From positions 62,001 through 126,000 of the forward strand of contig CAYZCW010000004.1 of the NCBI GenBank assembly GCA_964477035.1: 64,000 nucleotides of DNA, read 5' to 3'. The translations under genes and the position numbers were made by a program. The DNA comes from SLSG01 sp964477035 (GTDB lineage Bacteria; Bacteroidota; Bacteroidia; Bacteroidales; UBA7960). Shown one piece after another: positions 24,144 through 32,523 of the stretch (within the stretch, counting starts at the first letter, position 1; each line of letters begins with the position of its first letter). The notes below the pieces were generated by a model. The model had not been told where the DNA came from. It worked only from the letters and a program-made list of their open reading frames with translations, and ran no database searches.

Positions 24144-24710
24144 ATGGAAGAATTTTTTTATCTGATCCTGATCATCATCTGGTTGCTGGTTAGTTACTTC
24201 CAGCGCCAGAAGAAGGCCCGCGAAAAGGCTGCCTCCAGACCCGGCACGCAGCAGGAGCCTGCCCCGGCCCGGCCGCAGGAGGTGGACCTGGAGGATCTGC
24301 TGGAGGATTTTCTGGGGGGAAAGAAAAAGCAGCAGCCCATCCCCGGGCCGGAGCCGCAGATGCAGGAAGAGGCGGTGCTGGACAGCGACGAGGGACGTAA
24401 CTACGAATCCTGGGAATCTCAGGCCCAAAAGGATTATGACCGGAGCGAAAGGGGGTCAGGGGAATATGGCCAGGCGGCCGCTTTGGAGGAATACAAAGGC
24501 ACTTCGGGTGTCGATGATGATTTCGAGTTTTCCACCGAGGGAAAGGTGGAAACCATCGAAGACCTGATCCGGTCGCACGCGGCACAGGATGCACGGGAGC
24601 AGGCCCTGGCCGAAGAAAAATACGAGGGGCAGGCCCACAAGGAAATTCCTGAGTTTGACCTGCGTACGGCCGTTATTTTTTCAGAGATCCTGAATAAAAA
24701 ATACCATTGA
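24144..24710 (+). CDS. Single-pass membrane protein of unknown function
   Basis: The 188-residue product begins with one membrane helix (about residues 4-20) followed by a basic RQKKAR patch, giving an N-out, cytoplasmic-tail topology. The rest is charged and low in complexity: a Pro/Gln segment, an acidic DLEDLLEDFLGGKKK stretch and a Glu-rich middle. The end, FDLRTAVIFSEILNKKYH, is the most ordered-looking part; I recall similar C-termini in uncharacterised Bacteroidota proteins. It has its own -7 element and precedes greA. No function can be given. Confidence 0.65.
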   Translation: MEEFFYLILIIIWLLVSYFQRQKKAREKAASRPGTQQEPAPARPQEVDLEDLLEDFLGGKKKQQPIPGPEPQMQEEAVLDSDEGRNYESWESQAQKDYDRSERGSGEYGQAAALEEYKGTSGVDDDFEFSTEGKVETIEDLIRSHAAQDAREQALAEEKYEGQAHKEIPEFDLRTAVIFSEILNKKYH

Positions 24711-24717
24711 GTTTTTG

Positions 24718-24747
24718 TTGTTTATATTGAATTTATCCTTATTTTTG
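24718..24747 (+). promoter_or_regulatory. Promoter of greA
   Basis: TTG (24718-24720), 19 bases, TATTTTTG (24740-24747): both elements at consensus spacing. It implies an unusually long leader of about 165 bases before ATG 24920. Confidence 0.55.
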
Positions 24748-24919
24748 TTCAGTAAGTAAGAATCAGTATTGGTCCCGAGTCTTGATGCCTGGTTGTGGAA
24801 TGCTCCATAATCAGGTGTTTTTTCTCTGCTCGGTCGGAATCATCGGATTGTTTTTTTGAATGTTGTTGTCAGTCTGGTTTGTTCAAGTCATACTGTCAGC
24901 AGTTTTTTTTTATGCAGCA

Positions 24920-25396
24920 ATGAATGAGGTAAAGTATTTTACGAAAGAGGGACTCCAGAAGCAAAGAGACGAACTGGAGCGGTTGAAATCGGTGGAACGT
25001 CCGGCCATTTCCCAGCAAATTGCCGAGGCCAGGGAAAAGGGAGACCTTTCCGAAAATGCAGAGTATGATGCTGCAAAGAATGCGCAGGCCATGCTGGAGC
25101 TTCGCATCGCCAAACTGGAAGACACCCTCAGCACGGCCCGGGTGATCGATGAGAGCCAGCTGGACGACAGCAGGATCTCGATCCTTTCCACCGTGAAACT
25201 GAAAAATCTGAAAACAAAGGCCGTGATGACCTGGTCTCTGGTGCCCGAGAATGAAGCCGATATCAAGAAAGGAAAGATATCGGTCAACTCCCCCATTGCC
25301 CGCGGGCTGCTGGGCAAGACCAAGGGTGAGTCGGTCGACATCCAGGTGCCGGCCGGCCTTTTGTCATTTGAGATACTGGATATCGGCAGGGAGTAA
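24920..25396 (+). CDS. greA: Transcription elongation factor GreA
   Basis: Stimulates transcript cleavage in backtracked RNA polymerase. At 158 residues it has the exact family length: an N-terminal antiparallel coiled coil (about residues 1-75) with the acidic tip GDLSENAEYDAAKNAQ (about 41-56, D and E of the tip present) and a C-terminal FKBP-like domain. ATG 24920 (MNEVKYFTKEGLQK) is chosen; an in-frame ATG at 24860 would add a hydrophobic stretch not found in GreA. The HIT gene follows after 18 bp and is probably cotranscribed. Confidence 0.95.
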   Translation: MNEVKYFTKEGLQKQRDELERLKSVERPAISQQIAEAREKGDLSENAEYDAAKNAQAMLELRIAKLEDTLSTARVIDESQLDDSRISILSTVKLKNLKTKAVMTWSLVPENEADIKKGKISVNSPIARGLLGKTKGESVDIQVPAGLLSFEILDIGRE

Positions 25397-25414
25397 CCCC
25401 CAAAACCACACCCC

Positions 25415-25813
25415 ATGGCAAGCATTTTTTCAAGGATTGTACAGGGCGAAATTCCCTGTCACAAGGTTGCGGAAGACGAAAACCACCTGGCTTTCCTGGA
25501 CATCAATCCCCTCACCAGGGGCCACACCCTGGTGATTCCCAAGAAGGAAACCGATTACCTTTTTGATTTGTCCGAAGAGGAGTACCAGGGGCTGTTTTTA
25601 TTCGCCCGGAGGGTGGCCCATGCCATCAAACAGGTGGTCACCTGTGAACGTATCGGGATGGCGGTCATCGGGCTGGAGGTTCGCCATGCCCACGTCCACC
25701 TTGTCCCGATCAACGGGATCTACGACATCGACTTCAAGAAACCCAAGCTGGAACTCGGCCACGAGGAGATGGCATCCATCGCCCGCAAGATTGCCGGCAA
25801 GATGTCCTCCTGA
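25415..25813 (+). CDS. HIT-family nucleotide hydrolase
   Basis: A 132-residue histidine-triad protein. The catalytic motif is HAHVHLVP (about residues 92-99), and the N-terminus SIFSRIVQGEIPCHKVAEDE is that of the HINT/Fhit-like branch that cleaves purine nucleoside phosphoramidates or dinucleotides. It is cytoplasmic. Gene order greA-HIT is frequent in Bacteroidota. The exact substrate is unknown. Confidence 0.9.
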   Translation: MASIFSRIVQGEIPCHKVAEDENHLAFLDINPLTRGHTLVIPKKETDYLFDLSEEEYQGLFLFARRVAHAIKQVVTCERIGMAVIGLEVRHAHVHLVPINGIYDIDFKKPKLELGHEEMASIARKIAGKMSS

Positions 25814-25840
25814 TCCAACCGCTACCATCCGGCAAAAGGC

Positions 25841-26404
25841 TCACTGCCCGCTGACCCGCCGGGGGTTGTCCGCCACATAAGATTTCCAGCCCGTATAGCT
25901 TTTGGAAGTGCCCGCATCGCCGGGCACTTTCTGGTAATGGTGGCACAGGGCCACGGCCAGGGCGTCTGTGATGTCGAACTTGTCAGGCAGCTCCCGGAGG
26001 TTCAGCAGCCGCTGCAGCATCCCGGCCACCTGTTCCTTGGACGCACCCCCCTTGCCCGTGATGGCCTGTTTGATCTTGCGGGGGGAGTACTCAAACACCG
26101 GGATGTCGCGGTACAGGGCCGCCGCGATGGCCACGCCCTGGGCCCGGCCCAGCTTGAGCATCGACTGCACGTTCTTGCCGAAAAACTGGCTTTCGATGGC
26201 CAGCTCGTCCGGATGGTACTCATCCAGGTTTCGCAGCACCGTCTCGAAGATTTTTTTTAGCTTTAGGGCGTGGTCGGGGAGTTTGTCCAGGCGCAGCACG
26301 TCCATGGCAATCACCTGCACCTGGTTGTTCGCGATGCCGATGATCCCCACCCCCATGTTGTTGGTGCCGGGATCGATGCCCAGTATGATCTTGTCAAAAT
26401 CCAA
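25841..26404 (-). CDS. ruvC: Holliday junction endonuclease RuvC
   Basis: Resolves Holliday junctions with RuvAB. Catalytic acidic residues are in ILGIDPGTNNMG (first Asp), ELAIESQFFG (Glu), and DITDALAVALCHHY (Asp pair). With the TTG start proposed here (LDFDKIILGIDPG) the protein is 187 residues, a usual length. A TACTTTTG -7 element at 26447-26454 would start the transcript near 26440, so an upstream in-frame TTG at 26449 is unlikely. No ATG is available in frame at the N-terminus. The start region lies only 9 bp from the divergent gene at 26413. Confidence 0.88.
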   Translation of the reverse strand: MDFDKIILGIDPGTNNMGVGIIGIANNQVQVIAMDVLRLDKLPDHALKLKKIFETVLRNLDEYHPDELAIESQFFGKNVQSMLKLGRAQGVAIAAALYRDIPVFEYSPRKIKQAITGKGGASKEQVAGMLQRLLNLRELPDKFDITDALAVALCHHYQKVPGDAGTSKSYTGWKSYVADNPRRVSGQ

Positions 26405-26412
26405 GGTTCTAT

Positions 26413-27450
26413 ATGCCTGATTGGTCCCGGCTGCGTCCGGTACAAACAAAAGTACATAAAATAATCCGGCCGTTGCTCCGGTTTGTGCTGCCCGTGGCAG
26501 CCATGGCCTACCTGCTATGGACCTTCACCCGCCTGCCGGAAGGGGTGCTCAGCAGCTGGGCGTCTTCCCTGGGTGAAAATGGCCGGGCATTCCGGGCCGG
26601 CCTCCTGCTGATCCTGTCGCTGGTCCCCGTCAACTGGCTGCTGGAGTCCGTCAAGTGGAAGCTGCTGGCCGGCAAGGTGGAGCCCATCTCCCTGGGCAGG
26701 TCTTTCTCCGGCATCCTTTACGGGGTCTGCCTGGGTTTCGTCACTCCCCGGCGTACCGGGGAGATCGCAGGCCGTGCCCTCGTGCTGCAACCCGGGCACC
26801 GCCTCCGCGGCATGCTCGTGAACACGGCCGGCAGCCTGTCCCAGCTGGGGGTGACCCTGGCAGCGGGACTCGCCTCCCTGGCCTTTCTTTTACTGGGAGG
26901 CGGACAAGCCCCGGCCGGTATCCCTGTCCCGCATGCGGCGGTTGCCTTACCAGCCCTGTTGCTTGCCCTGCTGGCGCTGGCACTGCTTACCTTCCGCCGG
27001 CTCCTGCGCTGGTACCTGTCCCGCTCCTCCATCCCGGAATGGTCGCGCCATGCAGACGTGCTGCTCGGGCTGCGTGACAGAGAACTGTTGTGGCAGCTCC
27101 TTCTCAGTGCCGCACGCTACCTTGTCTTCACCCTGCAGTTTTATCTGCTGCTGCGCCTCTTTCAGGCCGCCCTGCCTTTCGGCACCGCCCTCTTGCTGCT
27201 GTCCGTCACCTACCTGCTGCTGACGGCCATTCCCTTGTCTGCCCTGGGTGAGGCCGGTGTTCGCGGACCCGTTGTGCTGCTCGCTGCCGGCATGGTGCCC
27301 GGCCTGGCGGCCGGTCCGTCTTTGGAAGCGGGGATGGTGGCCGCCATCCTGGCCCTCTGGCTTGTCAACCTGGTGCTCCCCGCCATCGCCGGGGCATTAC
27401 AGGCCCTGGCCGGAGGCATCCCCTTGCAAACCGGGAGGGCCCTGTCATGA
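26413..27450 (+). CDS. Lysylphosphatidylglycerol-synthase transmembrane-domain family protein
   Basis: A 345-residue inner-membrane protein with about eight hydrophobic helices, matching the flippase-like LPG_synthase_TM/UPF0104 family: PVNWLLESVKWKLLA (about residues 75-89) and the VTPRRTGEIAGRALVL loop (about 112-127) are typical. It lacks the cytosolic aminoacyl-transferase domain of MprF, so lipid transport or a link to glycan export is more likely than lysylation. ATG 26413 overlaps the presumed ruvC promoter; a later ATG at 26503 is possible. Its stop overlaps the next start (ATGA), tying it to the glycosyltransferase gene. Confidence 0.75.
   Translation: MPDWSRLRPVQTKVHKIIRPLLRFVLPVAAMAYLLWTFTRLPEGVLSSWASSLGENGRAFRAGLLLILSLVPVNWLLESVKWKLLAGKVEPISLGRSFSGILYGVCLGFVTPRRTGEIAGRALVLQPGHRLRGMLVNTAGSLSQLGVTLAAGLASLAFLLLGGGQAPAGIPVPHAAVALPALLLALLALALLTFRRLLRWYLSRSSIPEWSRHADVLLGLRDRELLWQLLLSAARYLVFTLQFYLLLRLFQAALPFGTALLLLSVTYLLLTAIPLSALGEAGVRGPVVLLAAGMVPGLAAGPSLEAGMVAAILALWLVNLVLPAIAGALQALAGGIPLQTGRALS
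26447..26454 (-). promoter_or_regulatory. Bacteroidota -7 element for ruvC
   Basis: TACTTTTG on the minus strand, exact TAnnTTTG, inside the 5' end of the divergent membrane protein gene. Confidence 0.45.
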
Positions 27451-28646
27451 TCCTTTCCCTTGTACTTATTCCGCTTGCCCTCGTGTATGCGGCCCTGGTC
27501 ACCTGGTTTTTCGTCGGATGGAAAAGGCTGTCCGTGCCGGCCACTGCCGCTTCCGCCCCTTACGGCCCCGGTCCACGCCTCTCGGTGGTGGTCGCTGCCC
27601 GCAACGAGGCCGGCCGGGCCGGTCCGCTGCTGGAAGCACTTATCCGGCAGGATGCCAGGGACTTTGAAGTCATCCTGGTCGATGACCATTCAGAGGACGG
27701 GACGCTGGAGGCCTTTCGGCGGCATACAGGATACAATGGTCTTGCCGTGTCGCCTCCCGGTCCTCCCCACGGCCATTCACGGCCCGTCCTGAGGCTGCTC
27801 TCCTCCCGCGAGCATGGCATGCCCCAGGGAAAGAAACACGCCCTGAAGCTGGGGGTAAGTCAATCATCTGCTCCGTGGATCCTGACCACCGATGCCGACT
27901 GCCTTCCCCGCCCGGGCTGGGCCCGTGCCATGGCCCGGGCGCTGTCGGAGCCCGGAACGGCCATGGTGCTGGGTCCGGTCCGCCTACACGGCAAGGGGCT
28001 GTTCGGGGCGATGCAGGAGCTGGAGTTTTACAGCCTGGTGGGCAGCACCGGGGGCGCCGCGGCCCTGGGCCATCCCATCATGGCCAACGGGGCCAGCCTG
28101 GGCTTTCGCAAGGAGGCCTTTCTGCAGGCGGGGGGCTATGCCAGCGGGCAGGCGTACCCGTCCGGGGACGACATCTTCCTGATGCACGCCATCCACCACC
28201 AGGGCAGGGGCCATATCCGCTTTTTGAAAGACCCGCAAGCCATCGTGGAGACCGGTGCCGCCACCGGACTGGCCGCATTCTTCAGGCAAAGGGGAAGGTG
28301 GGCCGGCAAGGCCGGGGGATACCGCGACCGGTTCACCCTGTTCGTCGCCTCCGTGGTGGGGATGTTCAACCTGGTCCTGCTGGCTGCCGGTTTGTGGCTG
28401 GTCGCACACTGTGTCCATTCCGGCGGTGAGAGCCTGACCGGATTTCCCTCCGGGTTCGGCTCCCTGTGGATCCTGCTGACGGCAATCATGCTGAAAGCAG
28501 CAGCCGACTTGCTGCTGCTGCAGGAAGTCACCGGTTTCTTTGGCCGGCGCAGGCTGTTGTGGCTGTTCCCCTTGGTGTTTGTGGTCTACCCCCCGTATGT
28601 CCTCACATCCCTTATCGTCGGATGGTTTCGCGGCTCCCGGTGGTAG
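27447..28646 (+). CDS. Membrane glycosyltransferase, family 2
   Basis: A 399-residue GT-A-fold enzyme with an N-terminal membrane helix (residues 2-24) and about three C-terminal helices. Motifs in order: LSVVVAARNE, ILVDDHSEDGT (nucleotide-sugar Asp), TTDADC (DxD, metal), SGDDIFLMHAI (catalytic Asp pair) and RQRGRWAGK (QxxRW-like). This is the pattern of processive or lipid-linked GT2 enzymes at the inner membrane. The start overlaps the stop of the LPG-TM protein gene, suggesting the two act together on an envelope glycan or glycolipid. Donor and acceptor are unknown. Confidence 0.85.
   Translation: MILSLVLIPLALVYAALVTWFFVGWKRLSVPATAASAPYGPGPRLSVVVAARNEAGRAGPLLEALIRQDARDFEVILVDDHSEDGTLEAFRRHTGYNGLAVSPPGPPHGHSRPVLRLLSSREHGMPQGKKHALKLGVSQSSAPWILTTDADCLPRPGWARAMARALSEPGTAMVLGPVRLHGKGLFGAMQELEFYSLVGSTGGAAALGHPIMANGASLGFRKEAFLQAGGYASGQAYPSGDDIFLMHAIHHQGRGHIRFLKDPQAIVETGAATGLAAFFRQRGRWAGKAGGYRDRFTLFVASVVGMFNLVLLAAGLWLVAHCVHSGGESLTGFPSGFGSLWILLTAIMLKAAADLLLLQEVTGFFGRRRLLWLFPLVFVVYPPYVLTSLIVGWFRGSRW
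27512..27521 (-). repeat. CCATCCGACG motif (minus strand, 5' end of the GT2 gene)
   Basis: Exact 10-base copy on the minus strand. Confidence 0.4.
28617..28626 (-). repeat. CCATCCGACG motif (minus strand, last codons of the GT2 gene)
   Basis: Exact 10-base copy on the minus strand, 20 bases before the GT2 stop. Confidence 0.4.
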
Positions 28647-28655
28647 CCCCGCCTG

Positions 28656-29228
28656 TCAGGGCTTTTCACCCACCACCTTGTACCCGGCCTCTTCGATGGC
28701 CAGTTTCATCTGGGACAGATCGGCGCGTGACTTATCATACACGATCACCGTTTCGTGGGTCATGTGGTCGGCCCGGACGGACTCCACCCCGGGCAATTCG
28801 CCCACCCGCCGCTGGATCAATCCCTCGCAGCCGGTGCAGGTCATCCCTTCCACCTCCAGCGTGATTTCCATTCGGTTGTCCGGGTCCATGACCATCTCGG
28901 CCGGCGGGCTTTCAAGCTTTTCTTCAAAGTTGTTCAGCAGCCAGGGCAGGGTAAACATCACGATGGCAAATACCGTCACAATGCCCAGGAACACCACGCT
29001 GTTGGGCTTCCCTGCAGGCCTCCTGCCCGGATCCCTCCGATACCGCTTCAGCCCTGTGATATACTGGTACCACAGAAAAACCAGCAGCAAGGCGACCAGG
29101 GCCACGATGAAAGGCCAGATCGAAAGAATGGTCTTGATGGCACTGTCATTTCCGGCCTCCCTGGCAAGCAGGTCATGGCTTGCAAGAAGCATCGGCACGG
29201 CGGCAAAGAAACGTTTAGCAGGGCTCAT
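28656..29228 (-). CDS. Membrane protein with C-terminal heavy-metal-associated (HMA) domain
   Basis: The 190-residue product has two or three hydrophobic segments (about residues 33-55 and 78-96, plus a weak N-terminal one) and a C-terminal HMA domain (about 118-187) with the metal-binding motif GMTCTGC. The layout recalls MerTP mercuric-transport fusions, but the paired Cys residues expected in the first helix of MerT are absent, so mercury transport is doubtful. Copper or another soft metal is possible; the oxidase and multicopper genes nearby need copper. A TACATTTA element (one mismatch to TAnnTTTG) lies at 29244-29251 upstream. Confidence 0.65.
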   Translation of the reverse strand: MSPAKRFFAAVPMLLASHDLLAREAGNDSAIKTILSIWPFIVALVALLLVFLWYQYITGLKRYRRDPGRRPAGKPNSVVFLGIVTVFAIVMFTLPWLLNNFEEKLESPPAEMVMDPDNRMEITLEVEGMTCTGCEGLIQRRVGELPGVESVRADHMTHETVIVYDKSRADLSQMKLAIEEAGYKVVGEKP

Positions 29229-29326
29229 GGCGATATTTTATTGTAAATGTAGTGAAAAATCGAATTGAAACCGGACATCATTCATCGCACCGGCCGATTC
29301 CCTCACCGCGAACCTGAGACAAGCCG

Positions 29327-29342
29327 CCGGACACCTGTCCGG
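29327..29342. repeat. Perfect 7-bp inverted repeat in a divergent intergenic region
   Basis: CCGGACA-CC-TGTCCGG, between the HMA gene (starts 29228, minus) and the T9SS repeat gene (starts 29450, plus). It could be a dimeric regulator site or an RNA hairpin. Confidence 0.4.
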
Positions 29343-29423
29343 ACCCTGAAAGACATGCCAACACAAGCCAGAAGCAAATTCTCCCATCCGAATCGCTCCA
29401 AGCCTGATTTGGGTCAAAATACG

Positions 29424-29431
29424 TATCTTTG
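29424..29431 (+). promoter_or_regulatory. Bacteroidota -7 element for the T9SS repeat-protein gene
   Basis: TATCTTTG, exact TAnnTTTG, about 18 bases before ATG 29450. This places the start at 29450 or 29456 rather than at the upstream TTG (29429) that lies within the element. Confidence 0.45.
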
Positions 29432-29449
29432 TTCGTCACTGCATACCGG

Positions 29450-32449
29450 ATGCGAATGCGCAAGCCACCTTCTCTCAGAACCCTTCCGCTCCTCCTTTTG
29501 ACAGCGGCCCTGATGCTGCTGCCAGGCCTGCGCATCCAGGGGCAGGACAACCCCGGCCCCGCTGGCCATCCCTCCAAAAGCTCCGTGGTCATTGCGGAGT
29601 GGAATTTTGAAGATGCGGCAAAAAGGGACCCAATTATTGATCACGCTACTTGGGTAAGTTATCCTTATACTGCAGATGAAGGCATACCAGAGAATCAAGA
29701 TATTGCCCCCATATTGTTATCGGGGACTCCGGAGTTTTATAATACAACAGACACTGTTTATGGTGTTCGGTGGGTTTTTGGTGTTGGGGGAGGAATGGCC
29801 AATCCGCTTTTTGCAGCGGCAGCTTCACGTTGGAAACATGAGGGATTAGTTGATGGTGCTTGGATAATTCAACTATCAACATTTGGCTACGAAAATGTTT
29901 CTGTTTCTTCAGTTCAGTGGTCTTCAAACTTCGCACCAAGAGACTTTCATCTACAGTATTCTATTGATGGGGTCAGTTGGTTTGATGTTTCCGGTTCAGA
30001 TCTAGTTTTAGAGACTTCGCCCAGTCCTTCGGGGTCATTGGACAATATTGCTCTACCCCTGGAATGTTATAACCAAGAATATATTTTTCTTCGTTGGAGG
30101 GTGAATTCTGAAACCAGTGTGAATGGTCAAGAGATTAATGCAAATGGCGTTAGTAGAATTGACAATATTATAATCAAGGGGCAGGCCATGGTGCAGGAGT
30201 TCACCATCATTGCCACCGCCGGTCCCAACGGCAGCATCAGTCCTTCCGGAACAATTACGGTGTCTCCCGGGGACGATCAAAGTTTCACCATAGAGCCTGA
30301 CGAGGGCTATCAGATTGCAGACGTGATTGTCGATGGCGTCAGCATGGGCCCGATAGATTCCTATACGTTTTTTAATGTCAGCGCCAATCATACGATTCAT
30401 GTCGTTTTTTCTGAAATCCCTCCGGTTGAATTGGTGCTGGAGATCATTGGCAGCGGGACAGTGAATGTGGGGGGTGTGGGGTATTCTACGAATGTCACGA
30501 TTCCGTTCCCTCCCGGCACCGAACTCACCCTGGATGCCGTGGCGGATGCGGGCTGGGTGTTTGATGGCTGGCAGGGGGACCTAAGCGGGATTGCCACACC
30601 CCAGGACCTGCTGATGGACGGCAACAAATACGTTCGCGCGGTATTCTCCCAAATTCCTGATGTGACCCTGCAGTTGGAGATCACGGGCAGCGGGACAGTG
30701 AATGTGGGGGGTGTGGGGTATTCTACGAATGTCACGATTCCGTTCCCTCCCGGCACCGAACTCACCCTGGATGCCGTGGCGGATGCGGGCTGGGTGTTTG
30801 ATGGCTGGCAGGGGGACCTAAGCGGGATTGCCACACCCCAGGACCTGCTGATGGACGGCAACAAATACGTTCGCGCGGTATTCTCCCAAATTCCTGATGT
30901 GACCCTGGAGCTGGAGATTACGGGCAACGGGACGGTGAATGTCAATGGGGTGGGATATGCCACCAATGAAACGTTTTCGTTTCAGCAGGGCAGCAGTGTG
31001 ACCCTTCATGCCGTGGCGGACGCGGGCTGGGTGTTTGATGGCTGGCAGGGGGACCTGAACGGGATTGGCACGCCCCAGGACCTGTTGATGAACGGGGACA
31101 AGTTTGTCCGTGCGGTGTTCTCGGAGCTTCCTCCGGAGGAGTATACCCTGGAGCTGGAGATTGTGGGCAGCGGGCGCGTGGAGATCGGCGGCAACACTTA
31201 CACCAGCAATACGACCTTGACATTTGAGGAAGGCACCAACCTCACCTTGAATGCCCTAGCGGACGCGGGCTGGGTGTTTGAGGGTTGGCAGGGGGACCTA
31301 AGCGGGATTGGCACGCCCCAGGACCTGATGATGAACGGGGACAAGTTTGTCCGTGCGGTGTTCACAGCACTTCCCCCGGATGTGTACACCCTGGACCTGA
31401 TCATTACGGGCGGGGGGCGCGTGGAGGTGAACGGGACGGTATACACCGAGAGCACCCCCCTGAACTTTGACGAGGGCACGAACCTGAGCCTTATGGCCGC
31501 GGCGGATGCGGGCTGGGAGTTCGTGGAGTGGCTGGGCGACCTGACGGGCTCCGCTGCCTCGCAGAGCCTTTTGATGGACGGCGACAAACAGGTGGAGGCG
31601 GTGTTCACAGCACTTCCCCCGGATGTGTACACCCTGGACCTGATCATTACGGGCGGGGGGCGCGTGGAGGTGAACGGGACGGTATACACCGAGAGCACCC
31701 CCCTGAACTTTGACGAGGGCACGAACCTGAGCCTTATGGCCGCGGCGGATGCGGGCTGGGAGTTCGTGGAGTGGCTGGGCGACCTGACGGGCTCCGCTGC
31801 CTCGCAGAGCCTTTTGATGGACGGCGACAAACAGGTGGAGGCGTTTTTCAGGCAGGTGGAAACCCCGGTCTACGAAGTGACCTTTCTGGTGGATATGAGA
31901 GATGTCAATGGGTATGATCCCGGAAGAGACAGGGTGTACATCACGGGCAGCATGTTCGGTTATGCCATTCCCGGATCCATGCCTGACGAGCAGCGGATGC
32001 TGCCAACGGCCGATCCGCTGGTGCTCCGCGTGCGGTTGTCCCTGGAGCCTGGTCCCTATTATTATAAATACTATCTCAATGAGGGCTGGGACGGGGCCGA
32101 GTGGCCTGCCGCTCCCATTCGTGTGGTCGATGTTTCTGCAGATAGACGGGTATTCGAGGACATTTTTGGCAAACATGATATTCCCACTGGTCTTCATCAA
32201 GTGATGCGGGACAGGCCATTGCTTTATCCGAATCCTGCCCGTTCCATTTTACGTATAAAAACAGCAAACGGAGAGCCCATCCTGGCAGTTCGGGTCATGA
32301 ATCTGGCAGGACAGGATATGCACAGGGCAGAAAACCTGCTGGCCCTTGAGTACGACTTGATCGTAACGGGTTTTGAACCTGGCCTGTATGTGGTTCACGT
32401 ATTGCAGTTCAGCGGCTGGTCGGCTGACAAGATCCAGGTGCTTCGATAA
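29450..32449 (+). CDS. T9SS-exported repeat protein with InlB-type repeats
   Basis: A 999-residue secreted protein. Order: signal peptide (about 1-31), a jelly-roll-like N-terminal domain (about 45-240), one 74-residue InlB-type repeat (TAGPNGSISPSG), six units of 79-81 residues (about 326-802) with core GWVFDGWQGDLSGI or GWEFVEWLGDLTGS, a YKYYLN-containing module resembling starch-binding-type domains (about 806-913), and a C-terminal T9SS sorting domain (YPNPARSILRI to the end). The product should cross the outer membrane by T9SS and be surface-bound or released. The DNA for the N-terminal domain is clearly more A+T-rich than its surroundings. It is the first of two cargo genes, 74 bp apart. 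Ligand unknown. Confidence 0.82.
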   Translation: MRMRKPPSLRTLPLLLLTAALMLLPGLRIQGQDNPGPAGHPSKSSVVIAEWNFEDAAKRDPIIDHATWVSYPYTADEGIPENQDIAPILLSGTPEFYNTTDTVYGVRWVFGVGGGMANPLFAAAASRWKHEGLVDGAWIIQLSTFGYENVSVSSVQWSSNFAPRDFHLQYSIDGVSWFDVSGSDLVLETSPSPSGSLDNIALPLECYNQEYIFLRWRVNSETSVNGQEINANGVSRIDNIIIKGQAMVQEFTIIATAGPNGSISPSGTITVSPGDDQSFTIEPDEGYQIADVIVDGVSMGPIDSYTFFNVSANHTIHVVFSEIPPVELVLEIIGSGTVNVGGVGYSTNVTIPFPPGTELTLDAVADAGWVFDGWQGDLSGIATPQDLLMDGNKYVRAVFSQIPDVTLQLEITGSGTVNVGGVGYSTNVTIPFPPGTELTLDAVADAGWVFDGWQGDLSGIATPQDLLMDGNKYVRAVFSQIPDVTLELEITGNGTVNVNGVGYATNETFSFQQGSSVTLHAVADAGWVFDGWQGDLNGIGTPQDLLMNGDKFVRAVFSELPPEEYTLELEIVGSGRVEIGGNTYTSNTTLTFEEGTNLTLNALADAGWVFEGWQGDLSGIGTPQDLMMNGDKFVRAVFTALPPDVYTLDLIITGGGRVEVNGTVYTESTPLNFDEGTNLSLMAAADAGWEFVEWLGDLTGSAASQSLLMDGDKQVEAVFTALPPDVYTLDLIITGGGRVEVNGTVYTESTPLNFDEGTNLSLMAAADAGWEFVEWLGDLTGSAASQSLLMDGDKQVEAFFRQVETPVYEVTFLVDMRDVNGYDPGRDRVYITGSMFGYAIPGSMPDEQRMLPTADPLVLRVRLSLEPGPYYYKYYLNEGWDGAEWPAAPIRVVDVSADRRVFEDIFGKHDIPTGLHQVMRDRPLLYPNPARSILRIKTANGEPILAVRVMNLAGQDMHRAENLLALEYDLIVTGFEPGLYVVHVLQFSGWSADKIQVLR
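30427..31857 (+). repeat. Tandem repeat array, six units of 237 or 243 bp
   Basis: Period measured at a conserved point: 30451, 30688, 30925, 31168, 31411 and 31654 (237, 237, 243, 243, 243 bp). Units 1 and 2 appear identical over more than 215 bases (from 30451 and 30688); units 5 and 6 appear identical over about 240 bases (from about 31363 and 31606). Units 3 and 4 have diverged. All spacings are multiples of three, so the frame is kept. Confidence 0.9.
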
Positions 32450-32523
32450 AAAAACGGGTACGTGGGCGATTGTTTTTTTTTGTAACTTCAATGGTATGCC
32501 CGGAATTAACAAATTAACAGAAT

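Noticed and set aside
24860..24919. In-frame N-terminal extension of GreA with a signal-peptide-like hydrophobic stretch
   Set aside because: GreA is cytoplasmic and the ATG at 24920 gives the exact family length; the extension lies in a long leader and is likely chance.
28656..29228. Mercury resistance (MerTP) gene
   Set aside because: The HMA motif is present but the membrane-helix Cys pair of MerT and any merA or merR-type mercury regulator are absent nearby.
30427..31857. CRISPR-like array
   Set aside because: The repeats are 237-243 bp, contiguous, in frame and coding, with no spacers.
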